Assembly: GCF_022539315.1 (NCBI RefSeq)
Contig: NC_066327.1
Coordinates: 1,879,001-1,943,000, forward strand
Length of the DNA stretch: 64,000 bases
Direction of reading: 5' to 3'
Source: Serinus canaria
Lineage: Eukaryota; Chordata; Aves; Passeriformes; Fringillidae
Positions 1 through 12,420 of the stretch are shown here, one piece after another (the first letter of the stretch is position 1; the number at the start of each line of letters is the position of its first letter). Under the pieces are notes generated by a model. It did not search any database. It was given only the letters and a program-made list of their open reading frames with translations, and had not been told where the DNA came from. The position numbers were made by a program, and so were the translations under genes.

Positions 1-2529
1 TCAAGCGTTCATTTTAAAATGGGCTGGGTAACACAAAGAAGGGCCTGAAGCAGCTTCACCCAACCCCTCACTCCGAGGAAATGTCCTCCCTGGAGAGGAA
101 CAAAAGCAAAGAAGGGCCCCACCCTCCCATTCCCATTGCAGATCTAATTCGGAAAACTCTTCCTGGAGCTGGGTTTAACGAACTCGAGCTGAAGACATGA
201 ATAGTTGGAGGCTGACGTAAACTATTTTTGGAAAATCGACTTTCTACCAAAGAAGGGATGTTGAGATTTGGCCCAGAGATAAGAATAGCTGTGCATGACC
301 ATTTGCATGGGCATTTGCATCGGAATTTGCAACCATTGCCAGGGAAAAGGAAAATGCCAAGTCCTGTGTGGGTTGGGTTCCTGTTTTAATGTCACTGGGG
401 TCATGTTCTGCCAGGTGAGAACCTTTTCCCAGGCCTGCTGAGGTGGAATGTGATGGAAAATGTTCCTACCTTGGACTGGAGGAGTTCCATGACACAGTTT
501 GGCCTCCCTTGTTGGGAAGGTTGGAAATCCTTCCTTCCCTGGGACAGAAGAAGGCGCCTTCCCTCAGCAAGTTCATTTATAATTTTTAGCTTAAAACTTC
601 CATATTCCCATCTGTTTGTAGCTTATTCCCTGAAGGAAAGTCTCAAAGTTTGCCATGGAGCTGACCAAGCCCAAGAGTGGTTCCAAGGAGCGGGGTGAGC
701 TTGGGGTCAGCAGTTCCCCAGGCCTGGGGTCTCTGCAGGATTGCCCAGAAAATCCACACAGTGAGAGCAGGGTCACCTCCCCGAGCTGTGCACTCACCAT
801 GCACAGGGACAGCAGCATCCTGGGGAGGGCTTCCAGAGGGAAAGAGGAATAAAGATTAGGAGAAATGACAGAATTTTCTCCCCCCAGTAAATTCAGAGCA
901 GGAGGAATGTGATGGACATAACACAAGCGAGAGGGCATTCATGGATTTCCACCAGTTTGCCACAGACAGCAGGAGGGAATGGGAGAGATCCCAGCCCAGC
1001 CCAGGATGGGAAGGACCAGCAAGAAACTCCCAAAATCCAATCCTGAATGCGGCAGGCGCACACAAGAGCCATAGGGACCTGGATATGCTCCAAGTGAAGG
1101 CACCTTCCCACTGAAATACAGAGTTTGTGTCTCGGGCGTTGACTCCGAGTGACTGCACTGCCTGGACCTTTCACAATCACACCACGTGGGCTCAGGGACA
1201 GAATGCTGAGGGAAAAGCAACCAGAATCCAACAGGGAAATTTGGGTTCTACAAATAACTCCTCTAAAGATGTCCAGGATCCGCCAAGGATCTCTGGAGAA
1301 CTCGAGGACAGCCTTATGTGTGTGCTACCACATAATCCTGTGAGGCAGGAGAGGCAGATAAATTATTGCAGCTATTTTGGACAACGTCTGAAGCGCGGAG
1401 CAGCCTTCTTAGAAGGTCTTGAGAGGATTAAAGGCAGTCTCTGGAGCTGGGAGCAATGTGCTTGTTCCTGGGACAGGGGAACAGGCGTCCCCTGTTTACC
1501 CCAGGCTCCTGGGGACAATCAGGGAAGGTCACCTGGCTGGCGTGGCAGGACAAATGCCCTGCCCCGAGCAGCTCTGGCGTCAGAGTCTGCCCAGACACAG
1601 CCACTGGAAAACATGGAAAATAAGGAAATAGGGCTGGAATTACAGCTCAGGCAGAAATGTTGAAACTGGGATGGGGTAATCCAGGGCCATTTGCAATCTG
1701 CTGGATGTTGTCTGTCCTGATAAAAATCTTTTCCCAGCAGTGATTAAGCAAACCAGGAGCCGGTTTTGGGGATGAACCAACATTAAGTGTGGAAAGGAGA
1801 GAAGCTCCCGATTTCTTCTGCAGAAATGCAGGTGCTGAGGATCACTGAGGGACACAGAAAGAATTTTTAGAGGCAGATGATGAGCAGAACATGGTCACAA
1901 AGAATGTGGACACCCTAATCCCAGGCAGCAGTGGGAGCTGCTGGTCAGGATAAAAGGAATTCCAGCCCTGAGGTGTTAAAAAGGGCTGAAGATCAGTAAC
2001 AAAAACCCCAAACCCACAATGTCTCAGCTAGAGAGGAATCCAAGCAGCAGCCAGACCCGAGCCCAGCTGGGCAGATGTGTGACCTGCTAGATCCCAGTCA
2101 GCAAAGACCAGGAAGAGCACGGATCTAGCTGGAATCCCACATCCCAGACAAAGCCCACTCCAAAGCATTCCTCAGCCTCTTCAACAAAGCAGAAGTTCTG
2201 CATGGTACATTTGAAAAAAACCCCAACTCTGCAGACTGCAAATGTGCCTGGAACTCTTTCTGCAAGACAAAAGGGACATTTAGAGATAATGTAGGAAAAA
2301 GAGAATAGATTTGAAGATCTAGAGGAGTCTCTGTGCCAGGGAAGGAGACAGAATGTAATTTTTTTGTCCCATCTGTTGGCTGCAAGGAATTGAACAACAA
2401 TCGCAGTGAGAACCTTAAAAAGCAGCTCATGACTGGCACTAAAGCAGAGGCAGCAGGCAGTGACTGCCCAGGGCTGCAAATCCATCCTTGTGGTGAGCAG
2501 GAAGAGAGGATGGTTGGCTCGGGAATACT

Positions 2530-2918
2530 CTGAGCCATCCACTTTCTCAAGGAGCTCAAAACTGGGGGTGCTCAGCATTGAAAACTCCAGGGAGAGCTCA
2601 GAGCTCCTTCCAGGGCCTTCCAGGAGAGCTGGAGAGGGACCTGGAATGAGGGATGGAGTGACAGGAACCAGGGAATGGCTCCCACTGCCAGAGGGCAGGG
2701 CTGGATGGGATATTGGGAATGAGGAATTGTTCTCTGGCAGAGTGGGCAGGCCCTGGCACAGGGTGCCCAGAGCAGCTGGGGCTGCCCCTGGATCCCTGGC
2801 AGTGCCCAAGGCCAGGCTGGAGCAGCCTGGGATAGGGAAAGGTGTCCTTGCCCATGGCAGGGGGTGGGACTGGATGGGCTTTAAGGTCCTTTCCAAGCCA
2901 AACCATTCCACAATCCCT
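2530..2918 (+). mobile_element. CR1 3' fragment
   Basis: Plus-strand CR1: GGGATATTGGGAATGAGGAA, GGTGCCCAGAGCAGCTGGGG, GGTGTCCTTGCCCATGGCAG, then TTTAAGGTCCTTTCCAAGCC and an AACCATTCCACAATCC end. The fragment is 5'-truncated, as usual for CR1. Confidence 0.88.
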
Positions 2919-4879
2919 GGCACTGCAGGGTGCACACACAGCCAGGTGCAGCCATGTTTCCATGCCACGGTGACACTGGGAACACAAACACTCCCAGACA
3001 CATCATCCCTGCACCTGGAGCTGCTGTGGATGTCACCAAGTGCTGCTGGGGGGCTGTGGGACATCACCTGGACACATCCAGCCCACCAAAAGCTTGTGGG
3101 CAAATTGGAGACCACACAGAGAGGAAAATGAGCCAAAGGAACGGAAGGCTTGAACTATAATCAGAAATTAGCAAAGAGGAGGATTGAAACTTCTCCCCAG
3201 GCTGCCTCTGCAAGGGTTGCCAAAAAGCACCACAAACATCCAAGATGTGCCAGATGTTGTTGCTGCCCAGGAATGAGGCTGCAGGTCTGTGGTGGTGGCA
3301 GGAGCAGATGGCAATGGCTGGGAGGAGCGCGAGGAAGGGTGGGAGGAGAGGAAGAGACACCCAGCTGCCAAAATCCCTTGCCTTGGCTCTGCTCACAAGG
3401 AGGGACTTGACTCAGTTTTCTTTCAAAGAGATCTTTAAATGTTGAGTTGCCTGAATGGGATCTCCGAGTACGCACCAGGAGAGGGAATTCTGGTGTTGTG
3501 GGACTCAGTGGGAAGAAATGGGAGGAGCTGAAGCAGAGTTTAAGTGTAAACTGGTGAAACTGGGGGCAGAGAGGACCTTCCACTGGGAGGGCTCACCTAG
3601 GGTCTCACACACTGTTCTAACCAAGTGGGAAATTCCTAAAGGGATGCTCCCAGCAGAATCATGGGCTGGGATTTCATAGCCATGTCACACACAGGTAAAA
3701 CAAGCTGCTCCTTCTTCCTTTGCAAGGCATCCCTCTAAATCTTCCTTGAAACAAAGCAAAACCTGGACTGGAGGGGTTTTATTGAGCCCAGCAGCCAAAC
3801 CTGGGAAGTGGAATCTCCATCCATCCGTCCATCCACTCCAGTTGTGCTGAGGTGTTGGGAAGGGCCCAGACCGCACTGGGAAAAGGCTGGGCTTAGCAAA
3901 GCCTGAACCAGGCAGGAGAGCTTCAAACCAGCTCTGCCACAAAGTCCCAAAGCCAAGCTCTGGTCCCACCTCAGATGTCAGCAGCAGCCTGGGCTCTGGC
4001 ATCTGGGAGCAGCCGGATTCCTGCCTCGTGCCTCTGAAACACCAGGATCCCGACAGCACAGGGAGGAGCTGCCAGCTCATCCAGGGTCACCCAGAGCGAG
4101 CAGCCACCTCCAAAAAATGCAAATCGCAATTTTCTATTTCATTCCCCACCTATGGCGGAGCTTCCTCCCTGGAACTGTGAGGATAAACTCATGAACATCT
4201 GGGAAGAGCAGATCCTACGGCACAGAGAGTGTTGGGAAAGCTTGTGAGGTGGTTGTTAATTCCATACTCAGAGCACGGTTGTAACTGCATGCATTAAAAA
4301 TGGCATGGGGTCCCCACTTTAAATAACAGCCATAAACCAGATTTTGGGGGTGGAAAAAAACAAATCAGAAATCGCTCATCCAATAAAACACAATCTCAGA
4401 TACATTTGCGCCACACGGGGACAGAGGGAAAACAAGCTCCGTGTAACAATTCTGAAATGGCTCATATTTGGTCCTGCAATCCTGTTAAACTCCCTCGATG
4501 GCTGATGGAGAGCGACTGGCATTGTCCCCACCCAAGCCCTCTGTGCATTATGGCAGGGCAGAGCCTCCATGGAGCACCAGCATTCCCAGGCTCCTTCCAG
4601 CCAAAGCAAATCTGGGATCCGGGGGGAACAGATGTCTTTGGGAAAAGCACCGGGTGGCCAAGTGGGAGACTGAGCTTCACCCCCAGCTCAGCATGTCCCA
4701 CCGAGGTGGGGAACAGTGCAGGGAAATGTTGGGGAGGAAACAGTGGGCAGAGAGGGAAAATAGCAGGGATGACAAACGCCTGGGATGACTGAGGAGCTGC
4801 CACGTCAGTGCCAAGCTCCTGGAGAAGTCTTCACCAGAACCAGCGTAATTCCTCCTGCAAAGAGCCTGGCTCAGCCCCT

Positions 4880-5110
4880 GCAATACAGCATTTTACTGCA
4901 GTCTGCACAGCAGAAAGGGTCCAAAAAAGGAGGACACTGAGATGTGTGTTAATCAAGTGAAGAACCATCTACAAAGAAAAGGCATGGATCTGTCTTCCAG
5001 TTGAAACGCTATAAATAGCCTTGCATACTTGCTTATCAGATTGGTTCGGCTGCAGGGATAATCTCCTGGAGAAAGCAATGGAAGCCCTGTTATGTTGGAT
5101 ATTTATAACC
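4880..5110. promoter_or_regulatory. Candidate regulatory block with MEF2- and GATA-type sites
   Basis: A low-repeat stretch with CTATAAATAG (5009-5018, a match to the MEF2 consensus), CTTATCAG (5032-5039, GATA type), TTAATCAAG and ATTTATAACC. It lies in the PCDH1 long-isoform intron. Function is inferred from motif density only. Confidence 0.3.
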
Positions 5111-6031
5111 AGATGAAAGCTGAGAAAATGCACGGTCGTGTCAGCCTGGCGCTCGTGCCGCGGGATGGGGGTGCGGGATCCAGCACGTCTCCGCGGTTTG
5201 ACAGAAGGTCAAGAACAGCTTAAGTCTGCTCAGCTCCCCAAAAACCCAACAGCTGACCTCTTTGAGCGGCTGGGGCTGCTGATGGAGCCAAGGCAAGGAC
5301 GTGGTGGGACAGTCCCCAAAAGGTCATGATGGTCCCACATCACCGGAGAGACTCTGCAGGAAACAAGTCATGATCCTTCTCGGGACTAACAAGGTCTGGC
5401 TGGAAGCACAGCTGTGGATCCCACTCGGGCAGGGGATGGAGCAAACACAACTCTGGTGAGCTGATCTAACACCCCAGGGCCTCCTAATCCCCCAGTCGCC
5501 TGTCCCAGTGCCAGGATGCCCTCACAGTCTGCTTAGAGGATCACGACCCTGAGCCCAGCTCCTCAGGTCCCCCCTGAACTGCCGTGCCAGATTATCTGCA
5601 GAGCACCAGGACCAGCTCGGGATAATGCTGGTGGGATTCGAAGAGCCTTGACCTGCCACGGCCTCTGCACCCAACACAGGATGTCCTCCAGCATCAGGAC
5701 AGATGCTGGAGCCACTGGAGCCTGATTGCCAACCAGTGCCATGGGAAAGGAGCCAAGGCAGGACGTTCTGGGGGATGGAGAGCGGAGCAGGGCTGTGGTT
5801 ATTCCTGGGAGCCTCCGCAGGGCCTGTACCACACAGGGATCTGGTGGTGGATGGGTGTGGGGTGATTCCTGCTCTCCTGGGAGGTGAGCACACACAGGGC
5901 ACCTTGTGCCATGACAGGGAGCTGGTGGGTAGGGCAGGTTTGTGATGCTGTGGGCAGGGAGCCATCCCTGGCAGCTCCAGGCCGTGTCCCTTGGCTTTCC
6001 TCAGCTCTGCCCATCCAGCCAGGCACACAAC

Positions 6032-6089
6032 AAACATTCCAAGGAATATCCCAAGACAACGAACATTCCAAGGAATATCCCAAGACAAC
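6032..6089. repeat. 29-bp direct duplication containing an inverted ATTCC pair
   Basis: Two adjacent copies of a 29-base unit (AACATTCCAAGGAATATCCC plus AAGACAAC), identical except at the first base. Each contains the palindrome ATTCCAAGGAAT. Confidence 0.9.
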
Positions 6090-7263
6090 CCTCTCTGCCC
6101 TCTACCTTCCAGGTGCTCCTCTCTCTCCCCTCTTTCTACTTTTAGCCCTGCTCCTTCCTCATCATCCCTGAGTTTCCTGTCACATTCCAGGGCTCAACCT
6201 TTCCTCTTCCAGGTCCATCACCCCCACTACTTCGCCATATCCATCAGCTCATCCATGGGACAGCTCCTTGCTCACCACCCTTCCAGCCTCTCTTCCAAGT
6301 ACTTCCACCATGTGCCAGGGCTCCAGGAACTGCCCCAAACTGCTCTTTCCAGGTGACAAATGGCACTTTTGGGGGAGAAAGTCATCTGCACAACACTCGT
6401 GGACAGGAGGGTGCAACAGATGGATTTGGGAACCCCACCACGCCTCGCTCCAATGGTTGTAACACAGGGAACTCCAGTGTTACTCCAGGAATAACCTGGG
6501 AATTGGGAAGAGGTGTTCCATTAGACCTGTCCATTTCCCCAACAGAGGGACCCAGCAGGTTTGCAGCTCCCTAAAAACCATCTGAACACACACTCAGCCA
6601 TCTTCCCTTCCCACACACAGACCCGCCCCAAAGCCAAGGATGCTCCCAGAAACAGGAGGAGACTTCAGGAGAACCCTCTGCCACCTGCTCCTCTTCCCTC
6701 CCAGAAGTTTCTTTGACCCTGCCACCTCCACAGCCACCTCCCCTGGGGACACAAGCACAGAAGGCAGCAGGTACAGGAGAGAAGATGTTATGTGCACAGC
6801 CAGAGCCAAATCCAAGGAAGCAAGGGGAGCTGGCCAGAGAAGACAGCTGGGGGGGTGGGCTGCAGCCAGGGGGGCAGCACAGAGGCAGCATGAGCAGCAC
6901 GACCGCGAGGAAGCAGCTCTCTGGTGGTGACACCACAGACACCTCCAGGGGTTCTCGGGAAAGCTGGACCCCACTGGGAGGTGACCTGAGGGCAAGGTGA
7001 AGGGACATGTCTCTCGGGGGTTTGCCGCCACCACCACCACACTCGATGAGCCTCCGCTCTGAGGATCTCCCCCAGCCCAGCCTGTGCCACTAAACCTGCT
7101 CTGCCCCTTGGAACCTCCCATAGCTCCGACCCAGACACACACGGGGAGCTCCAGCACACCCCAATCCCCCTGAGGTGGGGACGGACAACCATGGGACCCC
7201 TGAGTGCAGCACACGAGCTCTCCTCAGCTCACCCCTGCGCTGCCATCTCAGACATCATCTGGG

Positions 7264-7345
7264 GCCAAATCCACCTGTCCCCTGCCACACCCACCTGCTT
7301 CCTGCCACACCCACCTGTCCTCTGCCCCACCCACCTGTCTCCTTG
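7264..7345. repeat. Short CCACACCCACCTG tandem repeat
   Basis: CTGCCACACCCACCTG or a close variant recurs about four times over 80 bases, about 240 bases beyond the long-isoform exon on the gene strand. Confidence 0.6.
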
Positions 7346-7582
7346 ACTCTTCCCATCCCACAGCTCACCCAGACCTCCCCTCCCGCACCCACCTGTCCCC
7401 TCCCCACCCCTCCTTGCTGCTCTCTTGCTCTGAGCCTCATCTCTTCTCCGTCCTCCCATCCCCACCAAGCCGAGCGTGTCCCAGCCGAGCTCCATGTCAC
7501 CCACACCCCTATGGATCATGGAGGACCAGAAGCCTCGGGGACAGTTCCCAGGAAGGGGACAGGCGCGAGGACGGGCACATAC

Positions 7583-7802
7583 CGTTCTCGGGGTGCTCCA
7601 TCTCCCCAATGCTGCCATCGGGCGTGGTGCGCTCGTAGTGGTCCTCGGGCAGGGCCAGGGGCCCGATGCGGGGCCCCGATGAAGATTTGCTGCTGGGGGT
7701 CTCGGATTCCTCCAGCCCGCTGTCGTAGTAGCTGTGCTGGGAGGGGTCCTGCAGGTCCTGAGCCTGGCTGGCTGCAGAGAACGTCACTCGGCGATGAGGT
7801 AA
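7583..7802 (-). CDS. PCDH1: PCDH1 long-isoform exon with RRVTF motif
   Basis: The exon starts after the acceptor TCTTGTCTGCAG (G at 7803) with LPHRRVTF and ends GAGAACG|GTATGT (GT at 7582-7581): 220 bases, 73 codons plus one base. It joins the internal exon 3 donor at 24262 in phase 0, extending the tail to about residue 1097. The RRVTF is the CM3 motif of delta-1 protocadherins, an RVxF-type site reported to bind protein phosphatase 1 alpha. The rest (SYYDSGLEESETP, LPEDHYERTTPDGS) is serine- and acid-rich and matches the PCDH1 long isoform as I remember it. It leaves phase 1, so at least one more exon is required. I see no match for it on the minus strand to the left, so it should lie before position 1. 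Confidence 0.93.
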
Positions 7803-8849
7803 CTGCAGACAAGAGAGAAGATGTTACATCACCCACCTGACAGGTGAAGGCAAAGAGTGGAGTCATCCAACCTGACCCCATTCTCAGCCCCCAGAGCCAT
7901 CCTGGCAGGCTCAGCACCAGGCTCCATCCCAGCCAAGAGCTCCCCATCACATGTAGGGAGCACACTTTGCATGGTCCCTGTGCTGCCCCAACCCATCACT
8001 CCCTCCAGGCTCTGTCCCAGTCTCATCTGTCACCCAGGTGTCCCCTCCCACAGCAGGACAGCTCTGGAAAGGTCCCCCCATCAGCACAGCCTCCTGAATC
8101 ACTGTCCCCACCCTTGACCAAGTGTCCCCACTTGGCAGGTTCCTGGCACAACCCCAGAGCCTCGCGTGGCCAAGGCCACCCCAAAGCCTCTCTGACGGCA
8201 TCGCTGCCCAGCACAGAGCCACATCCTCCCTCCCCTGCCGGCCCCTGGCCTGCCCCCAGCTCCCATCCTCGGGACTCTCCTCCCAGGGTCACCACCAGCC
8301 TGCTTTGGTGTGCTCGTTAAGCGTTTCCAAGAGCCCACTTCACACCCTCCCTCCCCAGCTCTGCTCCCTGCCAGCAGCCATTAAGCCACATCATTATCCC
8401 ACTCCAAATCCTTCCACCAAATCCTTCTTTGGTGTGATTACCGAGGAGTGGAGTGGAGAGTTCAAGGGGCAAGAGAGGGGAATGAAACGCAACCACTGAG
8501 AGCAAGAAAAAGCCACCACGATGTTTCTCCACCAGAAACGTGGGGAAAAGCCCAAGACAGGAATTATTTGATGGGGATCTGAAGGTGATGAGGTGAGAGA
8601 GGAGTCACCACGCCGTTCAGGCTGAACTCCTTTTTTTGTGCTGGTGTCTTTCCTACAAATCAGTGGCAATCAGGCGTCCCACACACAGTGAGCACCGGCC
8701 AGGAAGGGGAAGGAATTGAGACGAACAGAGGGAAGGAACACAGAGGGAGCATTTAGATGAGCTGCTTTAAGGTTGGTTGGACCTGATTAAATTCACCACA
8801 GATGCTTAGAGACCTGATTTAAGTAACTTCAGAGCTGTTAGGGCTGCTT

Positions 8850-9260
8850 TTTTTTTTTTTTCCCCAAGACTTTTTTTTTTTTCCTGAAGAATTTGTAGAG
8901 AATCAGGGAGCTTCCAGAAGACTGGAAGTGAGCTAAAATAGCGCCTGTCTTTAATGATGAGAAAAAAGAAGAGCTGGAGAATTATAAAACAGTTAGCTTA
9001 ATTTCAGTTCCTGGAAAAATACTGAAGCAGATAAAAGAACTCTTTGTAAGTACCTACAAGATAACAAGGAAATGAGTAACAGCCACTGTAGGTTTGTCAC
9101 AAACAAACATGTCAAGCCATTGAACTCCTTCCTTTGAAACGACAGCAGGCCTCGTGGAGGGAGGAGGAGCAGTAAATGTTCTAGCTCGACTTGAGGAAGT
9201 TTTTTTTTGACACTGTTTTAGCTGATTTTCTCATAAGTAATGCAAGCAAACAGCAGAGGT
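8850..9260 (+). mobile_element. Ancient CR1/L3-type LINE reverse-transcriptase remnant
   Basis: After two poly(T) tracts (8850-8882) the plus strand reads like the old vertebrate CR1/L3 ORF2: an AGCTTCCAGAAGACTGGAAG start, GAATTATAAAACAGTTAGCT, CCTGGAAAAATACTGAAGCA, then a TTTGACACTGTTTTA-like segment. Translated in pieces it corresponds to the reverse transcriptase around the NYRPVSLTS region and the FDT(V) motif. It is broken by indels and has no usable frame. It is unlike the young CR1 3' ends in the window and must be far older. Confidence 0.75.
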
Positions 9261-9873
9261 GCAGCACGGTACATCCCTGCCTGGGTAATGTGGGTGCAAA
9301 TCATTTGGAAAGTGTTATTCCCAAAGGAATTACTGCAGACAGCCTTTTCAGCTGGGATCACGGATCAAATGAAAGCTCTGGGTTGTGTCCCGAATCCGTT
9401 GCTGGGCTGTGTTTTCATTAGCTGCTGGCATGACAGATCTGTCACATCTGCAGCCTCGTGAGGAGCAGTCACAGCTGGCTGAGGATCACTGCACATCAGG
9501 GCTGGGGATCCACCCCTGCTGCCAACCTCCCACCCAAAAATGCATCAATATTGGGATGTGTGAATGGGCTGGGATGTGCCAGCTCTGCTGGGTGCCAGGA
9601 GGCTGAGCTGGGCACCAGTTTTGAGCAGAGTGCCCCACTTCAGCAGAGGAGAACAGACAAGCAGTCGTTAGAAACCGTGACAAAATATTTCAAAAAAAAA
9701 AGAAAAATTGGTTCAGGGAAGAGAAGGTTAAGGATGGCAAAGGCTGGTAAGGAGAAGCCTCTGCTAGGGACCACTGGCAGATGAGAAGGAGTGACCTCTA
9801 CCTGCAGCGGGGAAGACCGGGTTAATCACTGTGGCAAAAAACCTACAGTGGTAGCTTTGGCCAAGTGCAAGCA

Positions 9874-10030
9874 CAGAATCATGGCAGGGTTTGAGCTGGA
9901 AGGGCCTTAAAGCTCATCTCATCCCACCCATGCCATGGGCAGGCACCTTCCACCAGCCCAGGTGGCTCCGAGCCCCGTGCAGCCCGGCCTCGGGCACTGC
10001 CAGGGTGGGGCACAGCACCCTGTGCCAGTG
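9874..10030 (-). mobile_element. CR1 3' fragment
   Basis: Reverse-oriented CR1 tail: CACAGAATCATGGCAGGGTT, GGAAGGGCCTTAAAGCTCAT, then a diverged GC-rich body. Confidence 0.8.
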
Positions 10031-11365
10031 GGCTGCCAGAGCAGAGGGTGCAACCCCTGCCATTAAGGCACAGGGGAGCCCCTCCGGGGGCTCTGGAGGA
10101 GCTGAGACCAAGGCAGCGCTGCCCAGGTGCCAATGACCCTCTAGAGTCCCCTCCCTGCCCACAGGCATCGTGGAAAACCTGGCACTGCCCTCCCCCTGCA
10201 CCCTGCCCACCCAGCTGAAACCAATTTCCTGCCTTGCCCGGCCCATCCCGAGCTCCTGCTTTCCCTCCGTGCTTGCACCAGCCCCGCCAGACCAGCTGGG
10301 CTCCTGGGGGTGCTGAGATGACACAAATAAACAGCTCCCACAAGCCAGCCTGTGACAGCCACCATCCCCCCACCCCGGGGGGCTCCATCCCAACAGCAGC
10401 GCTTCTACCTGAAAAACACTTCCCTTAAATGTCACCTCCTGCCAGGCAGCCCTGGAAAGGGCTCCTCTCACTGCAGGGCTCCCCACCCCTGTCCCCTGCA
10501 GCCCCACAGGGCAGCGTGGCACTGGCACGGGGAGGGCCCCCTCCCTCTGTGCCCAGCCCCATCAGTGGGTCCCTGGGAAGCTCTCCACCCGCTCAGCTGG
10601 GCTCTGGAATCATGGAAAGGCACGGAATCGATTTGTCTGGCCTTGACTCACAGAAATTGGGTTTGGTGTGACCTTTCTGGGGGAGGGTAAACAGCCTTTG
10701 AGCAGGCAGTGCCCTCTGCACAAGGAGCTGCCTGTGCCGTGCAGTCCAGGCACACCAGGGCCTTCTGCTTGAGGAGTCAAACACAGCACGTCCAAGTCAC
10801 AACCTGCAAACAGCAAATCTGTTTTGGGGCCCTCATCTTTGCTTGCCCCAGTTTTTCCCCGTTCCTCATCAGAGGTGACCTTTGCCGGTGCCATCTCACC
10901 AGGGCTTCCTGCAGTGCCTTCCTGCCCTTCCAGCCTCGCAGGTTGTTCCACCTGAGGTCTGTGCCAGCCTCTTAACCCTGAGCCACTCATGCAGCGTGAC
11001 CCTTGAATCCATTTTAAAGTCAGCACTTCCCAGGATATCAGCCAGCGCTCCGTTTCTCCGCGCGCAACTCCACGTTAAAATGCACTTGGTTTAAATGGGC
11101 CCAGTTTACCAAGCAATCTGGACTGCTCTGCATGACTGCTCCATCCTCAGCACCATCTCCCACTCCACCAATCTCCGTGGCAGCTGCGGGTTTATCAGCA
11201 GTGATTTCAGATTCCCTTCCAGACCATTGATTACGGCGGTGAATGGCAGCGGGCACGCCGCCGCCGAGGGGCAGCTCCAGGAGAACCTCGCTCCACGAGG
11301 AATCCCAGCCAAGCTTCCCTTCCCTAAGCTCTGGATAAACCGGATCTGCCTCACAATGCCGTGCT

Positions 11366-11590
11366 GAGAATCCCAGAATCCCAGGTTGGAAAAGCCCTCC
11401 AAGGTCATCGAGTCCATGCTGTGCCTGATCTCCAGCCCAGAGTGCCAAGTGCCACATCCAGGTGTTCCTTGGACACCTCCAGGGATGGGCACTCCAAGAC
11501 TCCCGGGGCAGCTCCTTCCAATGCCTGACAACCCTCTCCATGGAAAAATTCCTGCTGATGTCCAACCTCAGAGCAGTGTTCATGCAAAAC
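11366..11590 (-). mobile_element. CR1 3' fragment
   Basis: Reverse-oriented CR1: CCCAGGTTGGAAAAGCCCTC, AGGTCATCGAGTCCA, ACACCTCCAGGGATGG, CCAATGCCTGACAACCC, TCCTGCTGATGTCCAACCT. Confidence 0.88.
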
Positions 11591-12099
11591 AATAAAAATA
11601 ATAATGATGATAGTGATAAAATCCCCATTACCAGCTGGGAGCATCCATCAGTCACCAGCTGCTCTGTACCCAACACAAACCAGCTCTGCCTCTCCAGCCC
11701 TGTGGGAATGCCTGCAGCAGCCCTTGTTCCTCACGGAGGCCAGGACCATGCCTAAGGAAAGGTTTAAAAGCCAGACCTGTCACGTAATGCCAGTGCCCAG
11801 CGTCCCCTGCCATCAGCCACAGTGAGTGACGTCAGTGCTATTTCCATCAGCCATTCCCTGCTTTAGCCATTAATCCAGTTGTTCCCTGGGGCTGCCGGGG
11901 GCAGTGAGCATTGCACAGCCCCAGCCAGCTCTTCCAGCTGCTCCTGGCATTGCTGCCCTACCAGTCCTGCCCACCCCAGGCTCCCCAGCTCCACGGACAC
12001 CTCTGGAGCAGAGAGATCCCACTCTTTGCTGCAAAATATTCCGTTCTATTATGTCAAATATCTCTATTTTGAGTGCCTTTGCTGGTTCCCAACACATGG

Positions 12100-12420
12100 G
12101 CAGGTCCCACGTCCTACGTTGTTATGTCTCAGCCCAAATTGCTTCAACTATTTAGTCAATACTTTTGCATTTTTCTCCATAATTAACAATTTTGCAATCT
12201 CCACTTGGAATTGACAGTTCCTGAATTCCACCTCTTCCCGGCGCATTTTTTAAAGTACTTATTGTGTTGACTTTGTAATAATTTATTTTCCCCCAATGTC
12301 TTTGGCTTTGCTTGTTAATTTTCTACACTCCAGAACGACTCATTTCTCCTAATTGCTGTAACTCCCTCCTTTTACCCCCAGTATTTATTGGTTTCCTACT
12401 TCCAACTGCTGCCACTGTGC
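12100..12420. other. AT-rich unique stretch in intron 3
   Basis: T-rich sequence with TAGTCAATACTTTTGCATTT, TAATAATTTATTTTCCCC and TTGTTAATTTTC. It could be a decayed reverse-strand transposon or a conserved element; I cannot assign it. Confidence 0.3.

Larger units (their letters stand above)
1..7582 (-). other. PCDH1: PCDH1 intron downstream of the 7583-7802 exon (incomplete)
   Basis: The donor GTATGT at 7582-7577 requires another exon further along the minus strand. I found no minus-strand frame here resembling the remembered PCDH1 C-terminus, so this stretch is taken as intron running off the window. It contains a CR1 copy (2530-2918), a motif-rich block (4880-5110) and a small tandem duplication (6032-6089). 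The rest is unique sequence in which I see nothing definite. Confidence 0.6.

Noticed and set aside
2087..3136. 349-codon minus-strand frame
   Set aside because: It runs antisense through a CR1 copy and flanking sequence with no recognisable protein similarity.
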